Shown in pieces: positions 1 to 5,023 of a stretch of 5,023 nt of DNA. Origin of the DNA: an uncultured Granulicatella sp. (GTDB lineage Bacteria; Bacillota; Bacilli; Lactobacillales; Aerococcaceae); contig CALATC010000207.1 of the NCBI GenBank assembly GCA_937891475.1, forward strand, positions 1 through 5,023, in the 5' to 3' direction. The position numbers were made by a program, and so were the translations under genes. The stretch's first letter is position 1. Each line of letters opens with the position of its first letter. Under the pieces are notes generated by a model. The model searched no databases, was not told where the DNA came from, and saw only the letters and a program-made list of their open reading frames with translations.

Positions 1-403
1 GTTGAGTAGTTTTAAAAAATAATGTTCGTAAGGAATAATCTTCAAAAGGTACTTCCTTCAGTTCATAAGGAATCGATAATAAATCAAGTCCTTTATAAAA
101 ATAATTGACGGAAAGTTTATAGCAGTCTAGTTTTCTGTTGTCTGTTGGAGATAAGAAAAATTCAGCTGCTTGAAAATATCGACTAGCTCTTAAATAGGAT
201 TTCCCTTTAGAAATAGAACTGTTCAAGTTTTTTTGTGTTAATTCAGTGCCGAGTTTATACCATTCTGCATACCAGGATTCATAATTTTTTTCTTTGATTT
301 TTTCTGTAGTCGATTGAACTTCTGCAAAATCACTTCCGCCATAGGGGCAATACCACATTAATCGTCTTGTTTCAAATTCGAATTCAAAAGTTTTAAAAAA
401 CAT
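1..403 (-). CDS. FrsA-like alpha/beta hydrolase, N-terminal part (cut by the left window edge)
   Basis: The reverse strand is open without a stop from the ATG at 403-401 to base 1, giving 134 complete codons, so the 3' end lies outside the window. The start is supported by an AAAGGAG Shine-Dalgarno site seven bases upstream. The visible protein is the helical N-terminal lid region of FrsA-like alpha/beta hydrolases: a PYGGSDFAEV motif at residues 20-29, an ESWYAEWY segment around 50-57 and a YLRASRYFQAAEFFL helix near 75-90, which is close to the family pattern. It then enters a strand-rich stretch (ELKEVPFEDYSL) that normally begins the hydrolase fold. The catalytic Ser, Asp and His would be beyond the edge, so activity and substrate cannot be judged. 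No signal peptide is seen, so it is probably a cytoplasmic esterase or C-C bond hydrolase. It is divergent from an HxlR-type regulator, its likely controller. Family assignment comes from recognised motifs, not a search. Confidence 0.72.
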   Translation of the reverse strand, partial: MFFKTFEFEFETRRLMWYCPYGGSDFAEVQSTTEKIKEKNYESWYAEWYKLGTELTQKNLNSSISKGKSYLRASRYFQAAEFFLSPTDNRKLDCYKLSVNYFYKGLDLLSIPYELKEVPFEDYSLRTLFFKTTQ

Positions 404-405
404 TG

Positions 406-474
406 AAACACTCCTTTATAGCAATCTTATCTAGTTATGGGTATAATAATAATCAGATTAAATGTGTTAGAAAA
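406..474 (-). promoter_or_regulatory. Putative promoter and ribosome binding site of the hydrolase gene
   Basis: On the reverse strand, TATTAT (451-446) is preceded after 17 bases by TTTTCT (474-469). This is a fair -10 with a weak -35. The AAAGGAG ribosome binding site (417-411) is clear. The -10 shares bases with the TATAAT of the opposing hxlR promoter. An alternative -10, TAAGAT, lies nearer the gene, so the exact promoter is uncertain. Confidence 0.35.
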
Positions 475-488
475 GAAGTTACTTTGAG
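442..488 (+). promoter_or_regulatory. Putative hxlR promoter (-10) and ribosome binding site
   Basis: A consensus TATAAT stands at 442-447, with no good -35 at the expected distance (TAGCAA at 419-424). This fits a promoter that is weak or depends on a regulator. Predicted transcription would begin near 454, leaving a leader of about 40 bases. GAGG at 485-488 is a modest Shine-Dalgarno core six bases before the ATG at 495. Confidence 0.45.
450..460. promoter_or_regulatory. Small perfect palindrome, candidate operator for the HxlR-type regulator
   Basis: TAATC-a-GATTA is an exact inverted repeat centred at 455. It sits just downstream of the hxlR -10 and within the proposed core promoter of the divergent hydrolase. 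A second, shorter repeat, TTAT-gggt-ATAA (435-446), lies beside it. HxlR-family dimers bind inverted repeats in such divergent intergenic regions, so an operator role is reasonable. However, an 11-bp AT-rich palindrome can arise by chance. Confidence 0.35.
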
Positions 489-494
489 GTACCT

Positions 495-812
495 ATGGAA
501 AAAGACAGATGTTTACGAGAGTTAGCGTTACCGTTACTTGGGAAATGGAGCATATTTATTGTATTAACATTAGCTGAAGAGGAAATGTATTTTGCACAAT
601 TAGAGCGTGAAATTGGAATAGTTTCAAGAAAGATGTTATCGCAAACGTTAAATGATTTGATAGAAATTCATATTGTTTATAAAAAAGGAGAATCCTCTAC
701 AGGACAAAAGACGTATTATGGATTAACTCCTTTAGGGAAGAGCTTATTGCCACATATTTATGGACTCAAAAATTGGATGATAGAGAATGAGGGATTTTTA
801 CGCAAAAAATAA
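495..812 (+). CDS. HxlR-family winged helix-turn-helix regulator with a lone N-terminal cysteine
   Basis: This 105-residue protein has the typical length and layout of HxlR regulators. An N-terminal Cys6 leads into a LLGKW motif (14-18). A helix-turn-helix follows with recognition helix SRKMLSQTLNDL (44-55), then a wing (about 61-76), the LTPLG motif (77-81) and a C-terminal helix with LKNW (91-94). Cys6 is the only cysteine and corresponds in position to the redox-sensing Cys6 of Bacillus subtilis YodB, a relative that responds to quinones and electrophiles by thiol modification. A similar trigger here is inference. The family binds DNA as a dimer. The gene is divergent from the FrsA-like hydrolase, with 91 bp between starts, and probably controls that gene and itself. 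Its stop codon abuts a strong terminator. The wing differs somewhat from the usual P-x-VEY form (here QKTYYGLT), but the fold appears complete. Confidence 0.88.
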   Translation: MEKDRCLRELALPLLGKWSIFIVLTLAEEEMYFAQLEREIGIVSRKMLSQTLNDLIEIHIVYKKGESSTGQKTYYGLTPLGKSLLPHIYGLKNWMIENEGFLRKK

Positions 813-854
813 AAGCACAAAATCGATGGTGCTTACCATGATTTTGTGCTTTTT
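811..854. terminator. Bidirectional intrinsic terminator shared by hxlR and ldh
   Basis: A perfect 14-bp stem pairs 811-824 with 840-853. After one unpaired G (825) it continues as ATGGT/ACCAT (826-830 with 835-839), closed by the four-base loop GCTT. A T run follows on the plus strand (850-854). On the minus strand the stem is followed by T-rich sequence made from the A-rich end of hxlR. It begins directly at the hxlR stop codon and lies about 15 bases past the ldh stop, so it serves both convergent genes. Confidence 0.93.
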
Positions 855-868
855 AGTATTTTCAATAA

Positions 869-1837
869 TTATTCATTTTCTAAACGTTCAAATGCGTCGT
901 GAATGACTTGTTTTAAGGCAGATGCTGATAAGTCCATTTTTTCTTGTTCAGAGTCTGCTAGTGGGATTTCGATAATTTGACGAATACCATCTCGTCCAAT
1001 AACGGATGGAGCGCCGATATATACATCTTCTTGTCCATATTGTCCTTCAAGATAAACAGATAGTGGGAAGATAGCTCTTTCGTTATTTAAAATTGCTTTA
1101 GTAATTCTTGCTAAAGTAGCTCCGATACCATAGTAAGTAGCACCTTTTTTCGCAATAATTTCATAAGCAGCATCTCTTACTTGGAAGAATACTTCTACTA
1201 ATTTTTCTTCATCAGTATTTGGATTTTGGCGAACCCATTCATAAATTTGTAATCCACCGACATTAGCATGTGACCAAACTGGGAATTCAGTGTCCCCATG
1301 TTCTCCAAGGATATATCCGTGAACGTTACGAGCGTCAACGTCGATTAATTGTGCAATTGCTTGACGGAAACGAGCACTATCTAATGCTGTACCAGAACCA
1401 ATTACTCGATTTTTTGGTAATCCAGAAAATTTCCAAGTAGCATAAGTTAAAATGTCTACAGGGTTTGATGCAACTAGGAAAATTCCATCAAATCCACTAG
1501 CCATAATAGGATCAATAATTCCTTTTAAGATTTTTAAGTTTTTATGTACTAAGTCAATACGAGTTTCGCCTGGTTTTTGAGCAGCTCCAGCTGTGATACA
1601 AATAACGTCTGCATCATGGCAGTCTTCGTAACTAGCTGCATAGATTTTTTTAGGAGAGTTAAATGCTAGAGCGTGTGATAAGTCTAAAGCATCTCCTTCT
1701 GTTTTTTCTTTTGCAATATCAATAATTCCAAGTTCTTCAGCAATTCCTTGAAGTACAAGTGCGTATGCATAACTAGAACCTACAGCACCGTCTCCGACTA
1801 AAATCACTTTGTTACTAGCTTTAATTGTTTTTTCCAT
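869..1837 (-). CDS. ldh: L-lactate dehydrogenase, FBP-activated type
   Basis: This cytoplasmic enzyme reduces pyruvate to L-lactate with NADH, regenerating NAD+ for glycolysis in homolactic fermentation. The 322-residue protein is full length. The Rossmann motif GDGAVG (15-20) and Asp40 bind NAD. Gln87 in the AQKPGETR loop marks lactate rather than malate specificity. Arg93 is the catalytic loop arginine, Arg156 holds the substrate carboxylate, and Asp153 with His180 (GEHGD) form the proton relay. Thr234 lies in the KGATYYGIG motif. Arg170 and His190 (SHANVGG) match the positions usually numbered 173 and 188, which bind fructose-1,6-bisphosphate in allosteric LDHs such as that of Lactobacillus casei, so FBP activation is expected. 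The ATG is supported by AGGAGG seven bases upstream. The gene is convergent with hxlR and divergent from pth. A perfect cre site upstream suggests CcpA control. The L-lactate identity is secure; allostery is inferred from residues. Confidence 0.97.
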   Translation of the reverse strand: MEKTIKASNKVILVGDGAVGSSYAYALVLQGIAEELGIIDIAKEKTEGDALDLSHALAFNSPKKIYAASYEDCHDADVICITAGAAQKPGETRIDLVHKNLKILKGIIDPIMASGFDGIFLVASNPVDILTYATWKFSGLPKNRVIGSGTALDSARFRQAIAQLIDVDARNVHGYILGEHGDTEFPVWSHANVGGLQIYEWVRQNPNTDEEKLVEVFFQVRDAAYEIIAKKGATYYGIGATLARITKAILNNERAIFPLSVYLEGQYGQEDVYIGAPSVIGRDGIRQIIEIPLADSEQEKMDLSASALKQVIHDAFERLENE

Positions 1838-1843
1838 TGTATT

Positions 1844-1885
1844 ACCTCCTTATTCCTTTGTGGAATAACTATCCATAGTATAGCA
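1844..1885 (-). promoter_or_regulatory. ldh promoter (extended -10) and strong ribosome binding site
   Basis: On the reverse strand, TGC-TATACT (1885-1877) is an extended -10 one mismatch from TATAAT. It puts the start near 1870-1871 and gives a leader of about 33 bases. No good -35 lies 17 bases upstream, which is tolerated with the TGn extension and fits activator dependence. AGGAGGT (1850-1844) is a near-ideal Shine-Dalgarno site. Confidence 0.68.
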
Positions 1886-1915
1886 CGATTTGATTTGTGA
1901 TACTTAATCTAAAGT

Positions 1916-1940
1916 TTTGAAAAAATGAACTTTTTTCAAA
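1916..1940. promoter_or_regulatory. Perfect A-tract inverted repeat upstream of the ldh promoter
   Basis: TTTGAAAAAA (1916-1925) and TTTTTTCAAA (1931-1940) are exact inverted repeats separated by TGAAC. Relative to the predicted ldh start they span about -46 to -69. This is the distal UP-element zone, and the two A/T tracts are spaced roughly one helical turn apart. It may be an UP element, a bent-DNA element or an operator. Because it lies upstream of the predicted start, it would not be transcribed with ldh and is unlikely to act as a terminator. Confidence 0.45.
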
Positions 1941-1946
1941 TGTTGG

Positions 1947-1961
1947 TGTTTTCGTTTTCAT
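1947..1961 (-). promoter_or_regulatory. CcpA-binding cre site upstream of ldh
   Basis: Read on the reverse strand (1961 to 1947), ATGAAAACGAAAACA satisfies every fixed position of the cre consensus WTGNAANCGNWNNCW. Its centre is about 84 bp upstream of the predicted ldh start, a position more typical of CcpA activation than of roadblock repression. CcpA with HPr-Ser-P is known to activate lactate dehydrogenase expression in several lactic acid bacteria. The site is about 149 bp upstream of the predicted pth start, so an effect on pth is less likely. Confidence 0.72.
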
Positions 1962-2087
1962 ACCCTTTCATTTGCGGTCAAACGCTAATTTTCATAATTT
2001 CAAAAAAGTAGAAAATATAAAAAATATATGTGAAGAACTTATCACAGGTACGTTGGTTTATTAATTTTTCGATTTTTGAACAGTTTG

Positions 2088-2123
2088 TGATATACTAGGA
2101 AGGACTCAAAAGAGAAATGGGTG
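2088..2123 (+). promoter_or_regulatory. pth promoter (extended -10) and weak ribosome binding site
   Basis: TGA-TATACT (2088-2096) is an extended -10. The hexamer 17 bases upstream, TTCGAT (2068-2073), is a poor -35. Transcription would start near 2103, giving a leader of about 28 bases. The AGGAAGG at 2097-2103 is too far from the ATG and probably at or before the transcript start. The only nearby Shine-Dalgarno candidate is GGGTG (2119-2123), seven bases before the ATG at 2131. Confidence 0.6.
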
Positions 2124-2134
2124 TGTACGTATGA
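2117..2134 (+). other. Five-codon mini-ORF overlapping the pth start
   Basis: An ATG at 2117 opens a frame encoding MGVYV. Its TGA stop (2132-2134) overlaps the pth ATG as ATGA. It is out of frame with pth, so it is not an alternative start. Such overlaps can allow translational coupling, and the pth ribosome binding site is weak. It could equally be chance, and translation is unproven. Confidence 0.25.
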
Positions 2135-2691
2135 AATTAATTATTGGATTAGGAAATCCAGGTGCGAAATATAAAGGAACTCGTCATAATATTGGATTTA
2201 TTACCGTTGACGAATTTGCCTATCAAGAAAATTTAGAATTTAATCAAGCATTATTTGATGCAACCTTTACTCAAACGCATATTAATGGAGAAAAAGTAAT
2301 ATTAATGAAGCCATTGACGTATATGAATTTATCTGGTCAAGCGGTTCGTCCATTAATGAATTATTTTAAAATTGGAATTGAAGATATTGTGGTACTGTAT
2401 GATGATATGGATCTTCCAGTCGGGAAAATTCGTTTACGTCAAAAAGGTAGTGCCGGTGGACATAATGGGATTAAGAGTATCATTAGTTGTTTAGGAAGTG
2501 ACCAATTTAACCGTATTAAAATTGGAGTAGGACGACCTGCTCCGGGTAGAAGTGTAGTTAATCATGTATTAGCTAATTTTGAAAAAGAAGAACAAGAAGA
2601 AATTTTAGCTTCAGTAGATAAAAGTGTAGAAGCGTTAAGAGATTGGATCAAAGGCGATAACTTTATTCAAACAATGAATCGTTATAATTAA
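2131..2691 (+). CDS. pth: Peptidyl-tRNA hydrolase
   Basis: This cytoplasmic enzyme cleaves the ester bond of peptidyl-tRNAs that drop off stalled ribosomes, recycling tRNA; it is essential in most bacteria. The 186-residue length is normal for the bacterial Pth family. The N-terminal signature GLGNPGAKYKGTRHNIGF spans 6-23, with Asn9 and catalytic His19. MNLSG holds Asn66, DDMDLPVG (91-98) holds the Asp that orients the histidine, and GSAGGHNGIKSI (106-117) holds Asn112. These match Asn10, His20, Asn68, Asp93 and Asn114 of the Escherichia coli enzyme. The ATG is the only in-frame start that gives the standard MKLIIGLGNPG terminus, even though its ribosome binding site is weak. mfd follows on the same strand 71 bases after the stop, an arrangement common in Firmicutes. 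The upstream neighbour ldh is divergent. No defect is seen. Confidence 0.97.
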   Translation: MKLIIGLGNPGAKYKGTRHNIGFITVDEFAYQENLEFNQALFDATFTQTHINGEKVILMKPLTYMNLSGQAVRPLMNYFKIGIEDIVVLYDDMDLPVGKIRLRQKGSAGGHNGIKSIISCLGSDQFNRIKIGVGRPAPGRSVVNHVLANFEKEEQEEILASVDKSVEALRDWIKGDNFIQTMNRYN

Positions 2692-2702
2692 ATAAACTTG
2701 AG

Positions 2703-2733
2703 AAAAGGCTGAAGCGAAAGTTTCAACCTTTTT
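2703..2733 (+). terminator. Hairpin with GAAA tetraloop between pth and mfd (terminator or attenuator)
   Basis: The arm at 2703-2715 pairs with 2720-2732 with one C/A mismatch and one G/T wobble. It closes a GAAA tetraloop (2716-2719) on a C-G pair. Five Ts at 2729-2733 follow the GC part of the stem. It begins 11 bases after the pth stop and ends 30 bases before the mfd ATG. The T tract is short and interrupted by AG, so partial read-through into mfd is likely. Confidence 0.68.
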
Positions 2734-2751
2734 AGTGCCTATATAAAGAGA

Positions 2752-2756
2752 AAGGA
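2752..2756 (+). promoter_or_regulatory. mfd ribosome binding site
   Basis: AAGGA lies six bases before the ATG at 2763 and supports that start. No other in-frame start occurs between it and the upstream hairpin. Confidence 0.75.
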
Positions 2757-2762
2757 AAAGAT

Positions 2763-5023
2763 ATGTTACCGTTAGGAATTAGTAAAAAACAGATCCATAG
2801 TTTTAAAGAATGGATAGAAAACCTTCCGATGATGCAAAGTCAGTTAGTTTTAGGATTAACTGGAGCAGCGAAGCATTTAGCTGTGGCGAATGCCTATGAT
2901 AATTGGAAGGGACCATTAGTTGTTGTAACGCCAACCATGTTACAGGCGACTCAATTATATGAAGAATTAGGACAGTGGTATGAGGATCAAGTATATTTAT
3001 TTACAGTAGAGGAATCTTTAGCGGCAGAATACTCCATTCACTCGCCTGAAGTCGTGAGTAATCGAATTCGAACATTGCAGTTTTTAGCAAGTGGAGAAAA
3101 AGGAATTGTAGTTGTTCCATTATCAGGAATTCAAAAGCCATTAGTACCTTTAGAAGTTTGGAAGAAGAGTACCATTGAATTAGTCGTTGGAGAAACTCAG
3201 TTAGAGGTAGAAGATTTAGTAACGAAATTAGGACGAATGGGTTATCGTAGAGAAGCCATGGTAGCTACACCGGGAGATTTCTCAGTTCGTGGAGGAATTG
3301 TTGATATTTATCCATTAGATCAAGAACATCCTATTCGTTTGGATTTTTTTGATGATGAATTAGATTCATTACGTTATTTTGATGCAGAAACACAGCGCTC
3401 ACTTGAAATGGTGGAAAATATTATTCTTTTACCAGCAACAGATATTCCATTTGAATATGAGAGAGTATTTGAAGCAAAGGATAAAATTCAAAAAGCGTAT
3501 GAAAAAGATATAAAGAGTAGTGAATCAGAAGAACGTACGCAATTATTAACGAATCAAATGAATCACTTATTAGCACAATTAGAGGAAGGAGAAATTCCTC
3601 CTAAAATTTCTTATTGGCTCGAATTGTTTTATAAAGAAAAAACGTCTATTTTAGATTATGTGTCAAAAAAAGGATATTTAGTAATTGATGATTATGCTCG
3701 TATTCAAGAAACACAACGTTCGCTGCATGAAGAAGCAGGATTATGGAAAGTGCATCAATTGGAATTAGGAATGATTGCTAGTTCGATTGATATGATTTTT
3801 GAAGGAAAGAAAGTGTTAAAAGATTCGACGTTACCAAGAACTTATTTCTCATTATTCCAAAAAGGATTAGGGCGATTAACGTTTGAAGCCATTCATAATA
3901 TTCAAGAACGTTCAATGACACAGTTCTTCTCGCAAATGCCAATGGTAAAAGTAGAAGCAGATCGTTGGGAGAAACAAAAAGCTACGGTTATCGTAGTCGT
4001 CGATCAGTTAACAAGAGCTGCAAAAGTAGAACAAACTTTCCATGATTTTGATATTCCAGCAATTATTACAAAAGAAGTACAAGAAGGAATTCTTCAAATT
4101 ATGGTAGGAACTTTTAGCCATGGATTTGAATTACCACAAGATAAGTTTGTAATCGTTACAGAAAAGGAACTATTTAATAAATTAACGAAGCGTGCTCCAA
4201 GAACTCAAAAAATTTCCAATGCGGAAAGATTGAAGAGTTATACAGAATTAGCAGTTGGAGACTATGTTGTCCATGTCAATCATGGAGTTGGTGTGTACCA
4301 AGGGATGGAAACACTAGAAATTAATGGTGTTCATCAAGATTACATGTCAATTCATTATCAAGATGGAGGGCATTTGTTTGTTCCTGTTCATCAAATTAAA
4401 TTAGTTCAAAAATATGTTTCTTCGGATGCAAAAGTTCCTAAATTAAATAAATTAGGAAGTAGTGAATGGGCAAAAACAAAACGCAAAGTTGAAACTAAAA
4501 TAGAAGATATTGCGGATGAATTAATCGAATTATATGCCAAGCGTGATGCAGAAAAAGGATATGCCTTCAGCAAGGATACCGTAGAGCAAAAAGAATTTGA
4601 AGATGCTTTCCCTTATTCAGAAACTCAAGACCAATTAAGAAGTATTGAGGAAATAAAAGCAGATATGCAAAAAGATAAACCAATGGATCGTTTACTTGTT
4701 GGAGACGTTGGTTATGGGAAAACAGAAGTAGCGATGCGTGCAGTTTTCAAAGCGTTAATGGACGGAAAACAAGCAGCAGTATTAGTACCAACAACAATTT
4801 TAGCGGAACAACATTATGAAAATTTTGTTCAAAGATTTGCAGATTATCCGTTCAAAATAGGATTGTTAAGTCGTTTTAGAACGAAGAAAGAACAACAAGA
4901 AACGATTGAAGGATTGCAAAAAGGACAAGTGGATGTCGTGATTGGAACGCATCGTGTTTTATCAAAAGATGTGAATTTCTTAGATTTAGGGTTATTAGTC
5001 GTCGATGAAGAACAACGATTTGG
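2763..5023 (+). CDS. mfd: Transcription-repair coupling factor Mfd, N-terminal two thirds (cut by the right window edge)
   Basis: Mfd is a DNA translocase that removes RNA polymerase stalled at lesions and recruits UvrA for nucleotide excision repair. The frame is open from the ATG to the window end: 753 full codons of a protein usually about 1,150-1,180 residues long. I translated it codon by codon and found no stop or frameshift. The UvrB-like N-terminal module has the degenerate Walker-A remnant LTGAAK (32-37) and the SVRGGIVDIYP motif (174-184). A variable linker domain follows, then GTFSHGFELP (449-458). The CarD-like RNA-polymerase interaction domain starts at AVGDYVVHVNHGVG (497-510) and runs to about 555. 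The helicase motor has the FPYSETQDQ segment (616-624), Walker A GDVGYGKT (647-654), VLVPTTILAEQH (motif Ia), GTHRVL, and the DEEQ box (748-751) at the very edge. The second RecA lobe, the TRG motif and the UvrA-inhibiting C-terminus lie outside. It follows pth and probably depends on the pth promoter. Confidence 0.96.
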   Translation, partial: MLPLGISKKQIHSFKEWIENLPMMQSQLVLGLTGAAKHLAVANAYDNWKGPLVVVTPTMLQATQLYEELGQWYEDQVYLFTVEESLAAEYSIHSPEVVSNRIRTLQFLASGEKGIVVVPLSGIQKPLVPLEVWKKSTIELVVGETQLEVEDLVTKLGRMGYRREAMVATPGDFSVRGGIVDIYPLDQEHPIRLDFFDDELDSLRYFDAETQRSLEMVENIILLPATDIPFEYERVFEAKDKIQKAYEKDIKSSESEERTQLLTNQMNHLLAQLEEGEIPPKISYWLELFYKEKTSILDYVSKKGYLVIDDYARIQETQRSLHEEAGLWKVHQLELGMIASSIDMIFEGKKVLKDSTLPRTYFSLFQKGLGRLTFEAIHNIQERSMTQFFSQMPMVKVEADRWEKQKATVIVVVDQLTRAAKVEQTFHDFDIPAIITKEVQEGILQIMVGTFSHGFELPQDKFVIVTEKELFNKLTKRAPRTQKISNAERLKSYTELAVGDYVVHVNHGVGVYQGMETLEINGVHQDYMSIHYQDGGHLFVPVHQIKLVQKYVSSDAKVPKLNKLGSSEWAKTKRKVETKIEDIADELIELYAKRDAEKGYAFSKDTVEQKEFEDAFPYSETQDQLRSIEEIKADMQKDKPMDRLLVGDVGYGKTEVAMRAVFKALMDGKQAAVLVPTTILAEQHYENFVQRFADYPFKIGLLSRFRTKKEQQETIEGLQKGQVDVVIGTHRVLSKDVNFLDLGLLVVDEEQRF

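Noticed and set aside
616..754. Possible odd residues in hxlR or mfd suggesting pseudogenes
   Set aside because: Both frames translate cleanly with expected motifs. The Q in the ETQDQ segment of Mfd is within normal variation, as other Mfd proteins have P or E there.
1894..1913. Full Rex box at the ldh promoter
   Set aside because: The left half (TTTGTGA) is good, but the expected right half TCACAA reads ATCTAA. Only a half site can be supported.
1971..1990. Second cre-like site around GGTCAAACGCTAA
   Set aside because: The CG core and AA fit, but the required WTG at the left reads GGT, so three fixed positions fail.
2029..2046. TGTGA-8-TCACA inverted repeat resembling a CRP/FNR or Rex box
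   Set aside because: Both CRP/FNR-type and Rex sites have six bases between these half sites, not eight, and the inner bases do not pair well. It does not sit at a clear promoter position for either gene.
2076..2096. TTGAAC as the -35 of the pth promoter
   Set aside because: Only nine bases separate it from TATACT, far too short. The extended TGn -10 explains the promoter better.
2117..2119. ATG at 2117 as an upstream start for pth
   Set aside because: It is in a different frame and meets a stop after five codons. The ATG at 2131 gives the standard Pth N-terminus.
2720..2747. Separate mfd promoter using TATAAA (2742-2747)
   Set aside because: The hexamers 15 to 17 bases upstream lie within the hairpin arm (GTTTCA) and are poor -35 elements. 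There is no TGn extension and almost no leader room before the ribosome site.

Overview
The window is AT-rich DNA with strong Shine-Dalgarno sites, extended -10 promoters and T-tracted hairpin terminators. It carries a lactic-type L-lactate dehydrogenase next to pth and mfd. Together these point to a low-GC Gram-positive bacterium of the order Lactobacillales; the genus cannot be fixed from the sequence alone.

Left part (1-854). The first 134 codons of an FrsA-like alpha/beta hydrolase run leftward off the window edge. It is divergent from a small HxlR-family winged-helix regulator (495-812) that has a single cysteine, at residue 6. The 91 bp between their start codons hold overlapping promoter-like elements for both directions and a small palindrome. 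This is the usual layout of a local regulator controlling its divergent neighbour and itself. A long, nearly perfect hairpin (811-854) lies between hxlR and the convergent ldh and can terminate both.

Middle part (869-2130). An intact L-lactate dehydrogenase gene is read leftward. Its protein keeps the catalytic residues and the Arg/His pair associated with fructose-1,6-bisphosphate (FBP) activation. The 293 bp between ldh and the divergent pth hold an extended -10 promoter for each gene, A-tracts forming a perfect inverted repeat upstream of the ldh promoter, and a 15-base perfect match to the CcpA cre consensus about 84 bp upstream of the predicted ldh start. That position suits CcpA activation, so ldh would respond to FBP both through transcription (CcpA/HPr-Ser-P) and allosterically.

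Right part (2131-5023). pth (peptidyl-tRNA hydrolase, complete) is followed, after a 71-bp gap containing a GAAA-loop hairpin, by mfd (transcription-repair coupling factor). mfd is open through 753 codons and is cut by the right edge inside its DEEQ helicase motif. pth and mfd are commonly adjacent in Firmicutes; the hairpin suggests mfd expression depends on read-through from pth.

I found no mobile element, CRISPR array, tRNA or rRNA gene, and no evidence of a wholly new system. The points most worth following up are the hydrolase/HxlR pair with its shared control region, and the control region of ldh.
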